From: Thalassotalea sp. PS06
GTDB lineage: Bacteria > Pseudomonadota > Gammaproteobacteria > Enterobacterales > Alteromonadaceae
DNA: 64,000 nt
Reading direction: 5' to 3'
Assembly: GCF_007197775.1 (NCBI RefSeq)
Contig: NZ_CP041638.1
Span: 3,100,001 to 3,164,000 of the forward strand
Below are positions 1 through 8,625 of this stretch, in pieces. The notes under the pieces were generated by a model. The model did not search any database. It was not told the origin of the DNA and saw only the letters and a list, made by a program, of their open reading frames with translations. The first letter of the stretch is position 1, and every line of letters begins with the position of its first letter. Made by a program: the position numbers and the translations under genes.

Positions 1-394
1 TATCGCTGCATTGCATAGCTGCCAGCCCAAACAATGATGGAAAACTGTTAATTTGCACTTAAAACTGACCCACGATTTGCATTCAATAATGATCCGTTCT
101 TATCAAAAACTTGTGTCGTTCATTCATATAGTTAGCATTCATATTCTGGCTCCCTTTTGAACGCAACTTTGTAGTCTTTTCGGATCAATTCTGTATGCAA
201 ATTAACACATGAGCACTCAAAACGGTTTTATGAACAACTCTAGGTTCGCCATCATAAGGTTCATCAATCAGCCCCTCGTTGCCATTAAAAGTTGTTCGAT
301 TCATTGTCTAAATATTTTACTACCGAGGAAAGCCCCTCAATAACAGCATGAATTAATTGACTATTTTACATGGCTTGTTTTTTGCCTAGGTACG

Positions 395-988
395 TTGAGC
401 TTTAACAATAACCTACATAGGAAACAACATGATTACATTAAAAAAATTCTTGGTTGTATAGCTTTAATGGGTATCACTTCTTTTGCTCAAGCCGGTATAA
501 TATGGGACGAAAGTGTTGATGGCGATTTAAGTGATGATTTCATGAATCCGACTCAACTGGTATTACAAGCCGGAGATAATTTATTACTCAGTCAAGTCGG
601 AAATATCACAACTGACTATAGCGATTACTTTAGCCTTTCACTGTCAGCTGACTTAACGCTTTCACAGATAGTAGTTATCGCTTATGCTCCAGGGAATAAC
701 AATTCATCAACAGCATTCGATGCATGCAATGCTGGCGTCGACTGTAGTGCGTTTCCTTTGCAGATTTATGATGTAACATTAGCGACTGTAGGAATGGACC
801 TCTTTCCCGTACTTGGACTACCTGCTTTATTCCGACTCGGCGAATCGGCTGGGCCCGCGTCGTTGGAGATAAATTTCATTGTTGATAGGTTGCAAGAACC
901 CAGAGATGTACCTTTGCCAGGCACGATCCTGCTTATACTAAGCGGCATGGTTGGGTTTATGGCGAAAAGACTAAAAAGCAAAAGTTAA
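395..988 (+). CDS. PEP-CTERM-type secreted protein, apparent frameshift near the 5' end
   Basis: Exported protein of unknown function. The C terminus has a VPLPG motif, one hydrophobic helix and a basic KRLKSKS tail, the tripartite PEP-CTERM-like signal cleaved by exosortases. The open frame begins only at a TTG (395) with no ribosome site. A better start, ATG at 429 behind an AGGAAA Shine-Dalgarno at 419-424, reads MITLKKF and then hits TAG. One extra A in the A7 run at 440-446 would join that start to the open frame and give a normal signal peptide ending SFAQAG. I infer a homopolymer frameshift (mutation, phase variation, transcriptional slippage or sequencing error). The middle is acidic and beta-rich, with no family I recognise. 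Confidence 0.6.
   Translation: MSFNNNLHRKQHDYIKKILGCIALMGITSFAQAGIIWDESVDGDLSDDFMNPTQLVLQAGDNLLLSQVGNITTDYSDYFSLSLSADLTLSQIVVIAYAPGNNNSSTAFDACNAGVDCSAFPLQIYDVTLATVGMDLFPVLGLPALFRLGESAGPASLEINFIVDRLQEPRDVPLPGTILLILSGMVGFMAKRLKSKS
419..431 (+). promoter_or_regulatory. Shine-Dalgarno plus ATG that contradict the open-frame start
   Basis: AGGAAA at 419-424 lies five bases before ATG 429, a normal ribosome-site spacing. The ATG is in a different frame from the downstream coding sequence, which points to a frameshift in the A7 run at 440-446. Confidence 0.55.
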
Positions 989-1403
989 CAATACCCTAAA
1001 TCTCCCCAAACTTAAGAAGTCTCGATTGGCTATGGTCAATTATTCAAACTAAATTGGTCGGAGAATACAAGCTCACGGATGAGCCTTGTTTAGCCCGTCA
1101 CTACACTGCTTAAAAAGCAACATCTTATATGAACACAACGCACCTAGCAAAAGAGCCAAAATCTCTATACCACTACACTGCAACTCAAGAAAGGCTCGAC
1201 TTGAGTTCCTCTGACGAAAATTGGAAAAGGCGACTATCAAAAATTATTTGCCGCGGCCGATTTGTCGACAACAAAACTTACACAGCATTAAACCCACACA
1301 AAGACACGAAATAATAACCAACTGATTTAAAACAATAAATACGGCATGGACTGAAACTTGCTCTATCTGACTGAATTCATTCCATTACAGAGGAGAACTA
1401 TCG

Positions 1404-1994
1404 ATGAGAAAGCTTGTCGCATTGTTGTTCTGTCTGATGCTTTCTAGCGTATCACAGGCAGCCTTGTTGACTATTGAAGGGAATTTTGAGACTAACAATG
1501 ATGTTGCTTATATCGAGCTGAATTTACCCGTTAGTGGTGACTATATATTCTTCACAACCTCGTGGGGACGCGGTAATTTCGATCCAATTCTAACGCTATT
1601 CGATTATGAAGGTGACTTAATTACATATAATGATGACGATTATCTGTACGATTACCCGAGTGAGTATGGTGGAAGCGTTTGGGATTCAGCGATCCATATA
1701 TTTTTGGAAGCCGGAAGGTACCTGATTGCGATAACAGAATTTCCAAACTTCCCGAACGGAAATAGCATTTATGATGACCCGTTTGACAGGGTTTGGGAAA
1801 TTGAACCTCCATCAGGCGGCACTACATTTACATTTCACGTCGAAGGAGCTGTAACTCGCGCAGGTGGATATTGGGAGGTGTTTCGTGATGACATGGACTT
1901 TATAAGAGAGCCAGAGCCAGTGCCAGAGCCAGGTAGTTTACTTTTACTTGTTATTCCTTTATTTGCCCTCCTAAGACTGAGAGCCAAGATATAA
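1404..1994 (+). CDS. DVUA0089-like PEP-CTERM secreted protein
   Basis: Secreted protein with signal peptide MRKLVALLFCLMLSSVSQAA and a C-terminal exosortase signal: PEPVPEPGSLLLL, one hydrophobic helix, then RLRAKI. The body (about residues 22-150) is a beta-sandwich-like segment with GDYIFFTTSWG, DPILTLFDYEGDLI and an acidic YNDDDY run. This resembles the DVUA0089 / pre-peptidase C-terminal-like domains common in PEP-CTERM proteins; the acidic loops could bind calcium. The start is supported by AGAGGAGA about 9 bases upstream. Function unknown; probably a cell-surface or matrix component anchored or released by an exosortase encoded elsewhere. Confidence 0.8.
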   Translation: MRKLVALLFCLMLSSVSQAALLTIEGNFETNNDVAYIELNLPVSGDYIFFTTSWGRGNFDPILTLFDYEGDLITYNDDDYLYDYPSEYGGSVWDSAIHIFLEAGRYLIAITEFPNFPNGNSIYDDPFDRVWEIEPPSGGTTFTFHVEGAVTRAGGYWEVFRDDMDFIREPEPVPEPGSLLLLVIPLFALLRLRAKI

Positions 1995-2037
1995 ACGCAA
2001 AGGTTAATGCCTTTTTGGGCTCCTAAAAATAAGTCGG

Positions 2038-2091
2038 AAGTTACCCACTAGCGTCGTCAGTAGCAACTCCCATACTAGTGGCTAACTTTCT
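2038..2091. repeat. 14-bp inverted repeat in the intergenic region
   Basis: AAGTTACCCACTAG and CTAGTGGCTAACTT form an imperfect (13/14) inverted repeat around a loop of about 25 bases, 45 bases after the PEP-CTERM gene. It may be part of its transcription end or a small mobile-repeat remnant. Confidence 0.4.
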
Positions 2092-2111
2092 TGCTTGCAG
2101 CATACCTGACT

Positions 2112-2136
2112 AGCCTCGGGTTTTTCCCCTGAGGCT
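2112..2136 (+). terminator. Possible terminator hairpin
   Basis: AGCCTCGGG pairs with CCCTGAGGCT around a T-rich loop. The following T tract is short (GTTTCC), so rho-independent activity is uncertain. It lies downstream of the 1404 PEP-CTERM gene. Confidence 0.4.
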
Positions 2137-2289
2137 GTTTCCACAAGAATATGAGAGGGTGAGGGTGTGGAGCTAAGCAAAAGAATTTCAATAGGTTAAC
2201 AAGTTTTACGTGTATCCTTTTGCATGGCGAACTCAAGCCTATTGACCTATGCTTTTTAAACGAGTCACCTCCAAAAGCGAATAAAACTA

Positions 2290-3324
2290 ATGAAATACCA
2301 ATGGAATTGTTGTTTATTGTCTATTACTTTAATCATCATATCCGGTGCTGGGCTTGCTGCAGATACCCCACCAGCGAAAGAGGGAAATAATGGTATCCCT
2401 TTCCTGAAGTATCAAATTCAACAGCTAGAATCTGAGCTGGAAGCCACAAATCAGCAGCTGTCCGAAGCGACAGCCCTACTCAAGAAAAAAGAGTCTGATA
2501 TAGAAAGTTTGAATACTGAATTACTGAAAGTTGAAAATGAAGTAGGTCAGTTAAGTGCATCCCTTGAAAAAGAACAGAATTTATATCGGATCCCCGCTAC
2601 CGGACAAAAGGAATGTTGGTTTAGCGAATCGCTTGACCCAGATGATCCGCACGTAAGTAACAGTTGTTCAGGATCTGGGCAAGACGCGGAATATAAAAGC
2701 GGATTGCCTTTGCCAATGATAAGGTTTATCGATAATCAAGACGGTACCTTTACCGACAACTTTACCAAATTAACCTGGTTAAAAAAGGGAGACTGCTACC
2801 CGGGTATTGATTGGCATGGTGCATTGGAAGCTGCGGAAAATTTAGAAGGCCATGAAATAACTTCTATTTGCGGGTTGGCAGACGGTAGCCAACCAGGAGA
2901 TTGGCGAGTTCCGAATGTGAGGGAGCTACAAAGTTTACTTGACTACCGAACAGCGGATATCGGTGGAAATCGTTCACTACCCACGACGATTCCTCTTACC
3001 GGTGTGGATGTTTATTATTGGAGTTCAACGTCTTTCGCTGTCAATCCAACTTCAATTTTTTCAGACTTAATCTTTGCGTGTTCAACTCGTAATTACGGGG
3101 CTGATAATAGGTTTCGATTCAGCGACGCATACGTCGTTAATTTTCTCTCTGGCGAGACTATTCATACGCCCAAAGAAGCCAGAGAAGACATTGACACAAG
3201 ACACGGAATTTATGATCCAGGTATAGACAATAACCCTTGTGCGACTACTGGATTTCGGAGTGCCTCACCACCAAATGGAATTCCTAATCCAGGCTTTATT
3301 GCCGTTAAAAACGAAAAAGACTAA
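2290..3324 (+). CDS. DUF1566 (Lcl C-terminal-like) secreted protein with coiled coil
   Basis: Exported 344-residue protein. A signal peptide covers residues 1-24 (ends GAGLAAD). Residues about 38-95 form a heptad-rich coiled coil (QIQQLESELEATNQQLSEA). From about 140 to 335 is a DUF1566 / Lcl C-terminal domain, recognised by FIDNQDGTFTDNFTKLTWLK, the GDWRVPNVRELQSLLDY motif and a YYWSSTSF segment. This C-type-lectin-like fold is usually surface-exposed and implicated in adhesion in related proteins; no catalytic residues are evident. Several cysteines could form disulfides. The exact role is unknown. Confidence 0.75.
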   Translation: MKYQWNCCLLSITLIIISGAGLAADTPPAKEGNNGIPFLKYQIQQLESELEATNQQLSEATALLKKKESDIESLNTELLKVENEVGQLSASLEKEQNLYRIPATGQKECWFSESLDPDDPHVSNSCSGSGQDAEYKSGLPLPMIRFIDNQDGTFTDNFTKLTWLKKGDCYPGIDWHGALEAAENLEGHEITSICGLADGSQPGDWRVPNVRELQSLLDYRTADIGGNRSLPTTIPLTGVDVYYWSSTSFAVNPTSIFSDLIFACSTRNYGADNRFRFSDAYVVNFLSGETIHTPKEAREDIDTRHGIYDPGIDNNPCATTGFRSASPPNGIPNPGFIAVKNEKD

Positions 3325-3479
3325 CTGTTCGCTAAATAGCTTCAGTACAAGGGGCCTCTGGAGAAGTGAGAATTTCCAAAAGGACACTTGCGTTAGGTTC
3401 GCCTCTGGCCCCCTACTTAAGGTACCCAACGGCCCCGAAGCGGGACAATCTGGCGAACAGGGTAAAGAGGCAGCTAAGA

Positions 3480-3539
3480 GGGAAATTTCCCCGACCGACA
3501 ACCCCCCGCCCGAATGGTGGGGGTGGGAGGGACTAGGGG
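3480..3539 (+). other. Intergenic palindrome, GC hairpin and G-quadruplex motif
   Basis: This gap (3325-3749) has no convincing gene. It holds GGGAAATTTCCC (3480-3491), a C-run/G-run hairpin (about 3502-3523), and GGGGG-T-GGG-A-GGG-ACTA-GGGG (3519-3539), which meets the classic four-run G-quadruplex pattern with loops of 1, 1 and 4. A pyrimidine-rich strand follows at about 3577-3650. Confidence 0.5.
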
Positions 3540-3749
3540 AAATTAAAATTTTCAGCTATCACTCAGCTTGAGCTATTCCCTTCTTCTAGCCTCTCTAATT
3601 TTCTTTTTCATTTTTGCTCCCCTCCCTACCCCCTGCCCCTTTTTTAGTAATTACTTTTTTTATTTACTAATATTTAAATGAAGCAATAAGTTAATAAGGT
3701 TTTTTGTAAATCCTTTATAGCTTTATTTGCCTTTATAAAAGGAATAATA

Positions 3750-4139
3750 ATGGACATTGAAAGCTTTTCAGAAGACCTAAAAGGACGTTATTTGGCTTGC
3801 AGAAGTCTGGGCAAGCTGAACTATGTACTAGCCTATCTTTTTCTTATTCTGGCGACGGTTAGCAGTGCAGCTGCGGCCTTGTCCATTGCTCTTGGTTATT
3901 TAAGTCCAGCAGGTAATGCCGCTTTAGCCGGTTTGCCTGGGATTTTATACGTTGCCAATCGCCTCTTTCGTTTTGAAGAGAAGTCTAAATGGTGGTACGA
4001 GAAATTCTATGTAATCGAGGGTCTGTACCGTGAGCTTGTTCGGGAAGGTCAAAATGAAAAGACGGTAAGTGAAGAGTTGACGGTTCAATCTCGAGAACTA
4101 GCGAAACGTTGGCCTGGCTTTGGGGAAGCGCCTTATTAA
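3750..4139 (+). CDS. SLATT-like two-helix membrane protein
   Basis: Small 129-residue protein with two adjacent hydrophobic helices (about 24-50 and 55-73). Long amphipathic helices follow, with KSKWWYEKFYVIEGLYREL. Length, two-helix hairpin and helical tail resemble SLATT domains, predicted pore-forming effectors associated with nucleotide-sensing (SMODS/SLOG) defence systems. No sensor gene lies beside it: upstream is the DUF1566 gene and downstream the IS481 element. The start has AAAGGAATAATAATG. Family assignment is by overall appearance only and needs a profile search. Confidence 0.5.
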   Translation: MDIESFSEDLKGRYLACRSLGKLNYVLAYLFLILATVSSAAAALSIALGYLSPAGNAALAGLPGILYVANRLFRFEEKSKWWYEKFYVIEGLYRELVREGQNEKTVSEELTVQSRELAKRWPGFGEAPY

Positions 4140-4210
4140 GCTCTCACCAAGATATATTAAATAGTGCTGTAGCTGTACCAGTTTAAGAAGGATTAAAATG
4201 TAGTAGCTCA

Positions 4211-5391
4211 GACCTGATCTGACAGTTACCCATTTTTAGATAAGGTATCTGTCAGTTTAGATTTGAGCTAAATTCTTTTCCGCCCAAATCTGTTTGCCAT
4301 CCTTAAGCGTTTCCATTGGCGTTCTGCCACAGCACATTTTTCCTTGATGCGTCCGTTCAGTGTTGTAGTAATCCATCCAATCGTCCAGATCTTTCTGTAA
4401 TTCCTCTAAGCTGCTGTAGAGCTTTTTCCGGAATGTAACTTGATAGAATTCGTTCAGAATTGTTTTGTGGAAGCGTTCGCAGATACCGTTCGTCTGGGGT
4501 GACATCGCCTTGGTTTTTGTATGATCGATATCATTAATTGCCAGATATAGCTGGTAATCATGCTTCTCAACTTTACCGCAATACTCCGTCCCGCGGTCAG
4601 TGAGAATACGTAGCATTGGAAGCTCATTATCCTGGAAGAATGGCAACACCTTATCATTGAGAATATCGGCCGCTGTGATGGGCGTTTTGGTGGTATAGAG
4701 CTTGGCAAACGCCGTCTTGCTGAAGGTATCCACGAAGGTCTGCTGATATATCCGGCCAACACCTTTTAGGTTCCCAACATAAAACGTATCTTGAGAGCCA
4801 AGATAGCCTGGATGTGCCGTTTCTATCTCGCCACAAGCTTCGTCGTCATGCTTTTTCTTTTCCAGCGCGGCAACCTGTGCATCAGAAAGGATGATGCCTT
4901 CGTTGGCGACTTTCTCTTCAAGCGCTTTTAAGCGTTTCTTGAAGTTTTCCAGGTTATGCCTAAGCCATACAGAGCGAACTCCGCTGCCTGAGATAAATAC
5001 ACCGTTCTTGCGTAATTCATTGCTGGTTCGATGCTGGCCGTGAGCAGGTTGTTCTATGGCGTAATCAAGGACCGCTTGCTCGGTGCTTTCATCGACACGG
5101 TTCTTGAGGTTAGGTTCGCGGCGGCTTTGGTTGATTAAGGCATCAATACCACCATCTTCAACGAGCTCTTGATAGCGATAAAACGTGTCTCGCGATACAC
5201 CCATCACCTTGCAGGCTTTCGACACATTACCGAGCTCTTCCGCTAAATTTAATAAGCCAGCTTTGTGTTTAATGATTGGGTTGTTAGTATATAACATGAG
5301 AGTTACCTCTTTTGTTTTGATTCAAAGATTCGACACCTTTAATCAAAATGGGTAACTCTCAACTTTTCAAGAAGATATGTCAGATCTAGTC
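4211..5391 (-). mobile_element. IS481-family insertion sequence
   Basis: The element contains one transposase gene. Matching inverted ends are GATCTGACA (4217-4225) against TGTCAGATC (5378-5386), and GTTACCCATTTT (4224-4235) against AAAATGGGTAAC (5345-5356). The right end has about 20 extra bases between the two conserved blocks, so the exact boundary is uncertain, and no clear target duplication was seen. It sits between the SLATT-like gene and the AT-rich sulfotransferase/glycosyltransferase pair. Confidence 0.75.
4257..5297 (-). CDS. IS481-family transposase
   Basis: DDE transposase, 346 residues, full length for the family. The N-terminal helix-turn-helix (about 15-60, KACKVMGVSRDTFYRYQEL) binds the ends. 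An HTH_29/Mu-like second segment and a central region follow. The rve integrase core has the second Asp in LTDRGTEY and the Glu in NGICERFHKT; the first Asp is probably in SQDTFYVG. The reading frame is intact, so the element may still be active. Confidence 0.9.
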   Translation of the reverse strand: MLYTNNPIIKHKAGLLNLAEELGNVSKACKVMGVSRDTFYRYQELVEDGGIDALINQSRREPNLKNRVDESTEQAVLDYAIEQPAHGQHRTSNELRKNGVFISGSGVRSVWLRHNLENFKKRLKALEEKVANEGIILSDAQVAALEKKKHDDEACGEIETAHPGYLGSQDTFYVGNLKGVGRIYQQTFVDTFSKTAFAKLYTTKTPITAADILNDKVLPFFQDNELPMLRILTDRGTEYCGKVEKHDYQLYLAINDIDHTKTKAMSPQTNGICERFHKTILNEFYQVTFRKKLYSSLEELQKDLDDWMDYYNTERTHQGKMCCGRTPMETLKDGKQIWAEKNLAQI

Positions 5392-5465
5392 GGAACTAAT
5401 TCAGATTAAAAAGTTAAGTTACCTATAAACATACTTCTCTATTCTTCGTCACCCCCTGTTCGAAA

Positions 5466-6341
5466 CTAATTCAAATAATTTAGATAAGTCTCTTCTGTTA
5501 TCAAGTTGTGTTCTTTTAGTACATTTAAAGCGGCATAGTCAGAGTATTTATAAAACTCCTTTATATTACAAATCGCTCGCTTTGATAAATATCTATTATT
5601 TACGTGTGCTTGCGCTCTGATCCTTTGCTGTTTGTGCGGACAATTTACATTCAACAAGACACACAACCTCCGCATGTCTTCTTGCATATTTTCTTGAGTA
5701 CCAACGAATAAAATATTTTTATAATGTTGCGCTATAAAATTTCCATTATCTGTATACCATCCCAGCCCCCTACCTATATGCTCTACTTCGGTATTTCTCA
5801 TTAACCATTCCGCTTGCGTTTTCAAAACAGGATTGGTAGACGTTAAAGACTCTGCCAAATCATTTGCAGTTCCAAATAACTTAATTAATTTTTCGTAACG
5901 CTTCCCACTTGGCCACTCAGCAAATGGGTGACCAGTAGCTAATTTACTGTGAATTTTATTCGGCAACTTGTAATAAGGAGTATCGGAGGCATGATAAAGG
6001 CTATTTTCATCATATCCAGAAATATCAAACTCAATAATGCTTAAGGAATGGTTAAAAGCCGAAACAAATCGTTTAATGGGATCTCTCAGCCAAAAAATGT
6101 ACCTTTGGTTAATATCAAATATAGGTTTTTGCATATGAATACTGCGTAAATTAGGCAAATTAGATGTAATATATGAACCACCGCATTTCCCAACATGGAC
6201 ATATGTTAAGTTTTCATAACCCTTTTGTTTACTAAATGCTTTATAAAATCTACTTGCTCTGCCTAGACTCACCTTACTAAATTGCCTAAGAAAAACTCTT
6301 CCTTCAGAAGTAATTCGGTTACCCAAATTTGCAATATCCAT
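5466..6341 (-). CDS. Sulfotransferase-family protein
   Basis: Probable PAPS-dependent sulfotransferase (291 residues) that would add sulfate to a sugar or surface polysaccharide. The PAPS 5'-phosphosulfate loop is visible as HVGKCGGSYI (about residue 47) and the 3'-phosphate segment as WLRDPIKRFVSAFNHS (about 84-99). A GGAG lies about 9 bases before the ATG. The gene is AT-rich compared with the rest of the window and sits 57 bases after a glycosyltransferase in the same direction, next to an insertion sequence. This suggests horizontally acquired surface-glycan genes. Confidence 0.75.
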   Translation of the reverse strand: MDIANLGNRITSEGRVFLRQFSKVSLGRASRFYKAFSKQKGYENLTYVHVGKCGGSYITSNLPNLRSIHMQKPIFDINQRYIFWLRDPIKRFVSAFNHSLSIIEFDISGYDENSLYHASDTPYYKLPNKIHSKLATGHPFAEWPSGKRYEKLIKLFGTANDLAESLTSTNPVLKTQAEWLMRNTEVEHIGRGLGWYTDNGNFIAQHYKNILFVGTQENMQEDMRRLCVLLNVNCPHKQQRIRAQAHVNNRYLSKRAICNIKEFYKYSDYAALNVLKEHNLITEETYLNYLN

Positions 6342-6398
6342 GAATGTTGAACTCCAACATAGTTTGGTCTTATATTTTTAGTTACCTGTATTATCCTA

Positions 6399-7271
6399 CT
6401 ACAAGTGCAATTGAGCGGCATTTCTGTTAGCAATTGAGCTGTCAAAAACTTCAGCATAATCGCTTGACTCTAAATCACTTAATGAATAGCCATTTCGTTT
6501 ATACCAGTAATTAGTCTTCAATTTCGCTCTGTTGTTTTCTTTGGATATGATGCGGTAGTGGTAACAGAGCAACAATCCGTTTTTAATATCGGATTCCCGT
6601 AAACGCGAATGAAATGGATTGAGCTCTTGCTTATTCCCATAAATGGAATCTACTATGTATGGTTCACTGGTAGGAAGCTTGGGATGATGATCCCAAATAT
6701 CCTTAAATACAGAGGTCTTGAACAAACATTTGACTTCGATTTGTTCATAGCGGCACCTAAATTTTTCTATATGGTGAAGGTGCTTTTTATCATGATTCCA
6801 CCGCCAAGTATTAGCCTTTAAAATGCTGACTGGTGATTTATCTCTACCGTTAGAAGACATCATGACCCATGGGATTTTAATACAATCAGCATGCAAAAAT
6901 TTCTCTAGTAAAATTTCTCGAATAGTTTTTTCTGAATTAGTGCGAATAAATTCATCAACATCAATATAAAGCACCCAATCGTATTTTCGACGCAAACATT
7001 TATATAATTTTGATGCGTAATTTTTTTCAATAATATTTTTTTCAAAAATTACACTAGCACTTTCCTTTTTTAGGATATTTTCGTAGATAGATTTATCATT
7101 GCTGTCATCATCAATTATGAAAATATCATCTATTCCTTCCCTTCGATAATAGTCAACAAATTCCCCAACAAAATACTCATCTTTACATCGAGTAATGATT
7201 GCTATTAACTTTTTAGGCCTTAAAGAAAAAAAATTGTGAAATAGTGTTGTGTAAAGCATGAGGTCATCCAT
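6399..7271 (-). CDS. Glycosyltransferase family 2-like protein
   Basis: Cytoplasmic glycosyltransferase-like protein of 290 residues with a GT-A core. It has the AIITRCKDEYFVGEFVDYY start strand, IIDDDSND, and the metal-binding YIDVDEFI (DxD). This pattern fits the Glyco_tranf_2_4 / GT92-like group that modifies surface polysaccharide. It is the first gene of an AT-rich pair with the sulfotransferase, so the pair may build and sulfate a glycan. Acceptor and donor cannot be read from sequence. No further capsule genes are adjacent, so this may be a fragment of a larger locus. Confidence 0.7.
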   Translation of the reverse strand: MDDLMLYTTLFHNFFSLRPKKLIAIITRCKDEYFVGEFVDYYRREGIDDIFIIDDDSNDKSIYENILKKESASVIFEKNIIEKNYASKLYKCLRRKYDWVLYIDVDEFIRTNSEKTIREILLEKFLHADCIKIPWVMMSSNGRDKSPVSILKANTWRWNHDKKHLHHIEKFRCRYEQIEVKCLFKTSVFKDIWDHHPKLPTSEPYIVDSIYGNKQELNPFHSRLRESDIKNGLLLCYHYRIISKENNRAKLKTNYWYKRNGYSLSDLESSDYAEVFDSSIANRNAAQLHL

Positions 7272-7950
7272 GTAAATTATATTGATATAACAGGCTTACT
7301 TAGAAGCTATGCAGTACATCTAAGAATTACACTCTACCGAATACACCCTCGCGAAATTCAATTCATCCCTGCACTTCTCTATACTAGTACAAAGGATAAA
7401 TTATGCTTAAAAATCAATAAAAAACAATTAAACTTAAGCAATAACTGGTTTATATTGAATGGAAATTACTCATGGAAAAATTCAATTCCCTTCTTCGTGC
7501 AAAAATCAGTTATTGAAAAGCTTTTGAAAGGTTTCATGGTTGAGGCCTTTTGGGTTAGTTTGGATGCTCCCTAGTGTATTACTGCCTCCGTATATCTAAA
7601 TACTCAAAAAACCTTAGACAATTAGCGTTCCAACCACCCAACCTCTTGATTTAAATAAAAATTTAAACAGCCATCTTTTGTTGGTGTAAAAAAAGTCAGA
7701 CAGTTACTTCGATTTCCGACGAGTTTAAAAAACCTCTACCACTCCTGCTCCCCACCCACCCCACGGGTTTCAGTTCGGTGAATGCTCGGAGTTCGGAACA
7801 TTTTTCCTATAAAAATCTTGGAGTTACTATAAAGGTCAGCTTCGGGGCGAAATCATAGTTCGGTATAGGGTCGGAACCGGTCAGGAATGCATAAGTGTAG
7901 CCTAAAAACCCATCTTTTTCAGTGGGTTACTGGTTCGATTTTGGCGTTCG
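7272..7950. other. Gene-poor intergenic stretch
   Basis: About 680 bases without a convincing coding sequence. It contains the promoter side of the glycosyltransferase gene, a C-rich tract with three C-runs at about 7748-7764 (one run short of an i-motif/G4 pattern), and leads into a tRNA-like remnant. Confidence 0.4.
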
Positions 7951-8001
7951 CTTGGTCTCATAATCGGTAGGTCCCCTGTTCAAGTCAGGGACGGGCCACC
8001 A
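7951..8001 (+). pseudogene. tRNA 3'-half remnant (tRNA-Ile2/Met CAU-like)
   Basis: Contains an anticodon loop CTCATAA (CAU), a perfect T-stem CCCTG/CAGGG around the canonical T-loop TTCAAGT (7974-7990), the acceptor strand ACGGGCC and an encoded ACCA end (7998-8001). The matching 5' acceptor strand and D-arm are absent upstream, so it is not a functional tRNA. Such 3' halves are typical attachment-site scars left by integrative elements. Confidence 0.6.
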
Positions 8002-8051
8002 TTCTCTCAAGCGCTTGAAGAAAACATCTTAATCGAGATGAGCTAGCCACA

Positions 8052-8327
8052 TCATAAGGAGCAGCAGTCAACAGTAGACCAATGAATTCCATCTTCTGAC
8101 TGCAGAACTTCACCAGTTTCTGAACGAACGGTAAAAATTCCGTCAACCCATTCAACCGATATGAGATCCTGGGTGGTACCGGATTGCTGAGGCTCCCAAT
8201 AAACACCATCAAAAGACGTTATGATTGTTCCGTTATTACCGACCACGACAAACTGAAGATTTGCCCAAACAACCGCATTTAACTGGTCAATGGAGTTAGA
8301 GTTTTGAACAAACCTATTAATTTGCAT
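8052..8327 (-). pseudogene. Fragment of a YCF48/BNR-type beta-propeller protein
   Basis: 91 residues carrying propeller-blade motifs: FVVVGNNGTIITSFDGVYW and a second blade GIFTVRSETGEVLQSEDGIHW. These match YCF48-like/BNR repeats, but full proteins have six or seven blades and a signal peptide; here only about one and a half blades remain. I read it as a decayed gene remnant next to the tRNA-like scar, although a short expressed peptide cannot be excluded. Confidence 0.5.
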
Positions 8328-8625
8328 TCAAGATTGAGCCGAAAAACCAGCGAAATTGCATTCCCAAATGAGCCAGATGGCGGAGTGCTAATCTTCTGAC
8401 GATACAGCAAAATATATTGATGATAATGGCTCTCTTTTCGATGCAATTCGTGGATCAGCTTTAAGTGCAAATTTACATCCCATTAAACAGACAGCAATTC
8501 GGGTAAACAAGTAAGGATAAAATAAGCGAACACCAGCCAAACCGTCTATTATTCAGTAACATAAGTCACCAACACTAACGGTTAAAGGCAGAGCTAATCC
8601 GCCTCAGGCAAAGGAGAATTGAAGA

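Noticed and set aside
1129..1314. 61-residue open frame (MNTTHLAKEPKSLYHY...)
   Set aside because: No ribosome site, no signal or family; probably chance in an intergenic region.
3239..3571. Open frames on both strands over the GC-rich 3' flank of the DUF1566 gene
   Set aside because: They overlap the gene or the G4/hairpin region and read as low-complexity Pro/Gly sequence.
7748..7764. i-motif / G-quadruplex on the minus strand
   Set aside because: Only three runs of three or more C are present.
8279..8470. 63-residue minus-strand open frame
   Set aside because: No ribosome site, no recognisable domain, overlaps the propeller fragment start.
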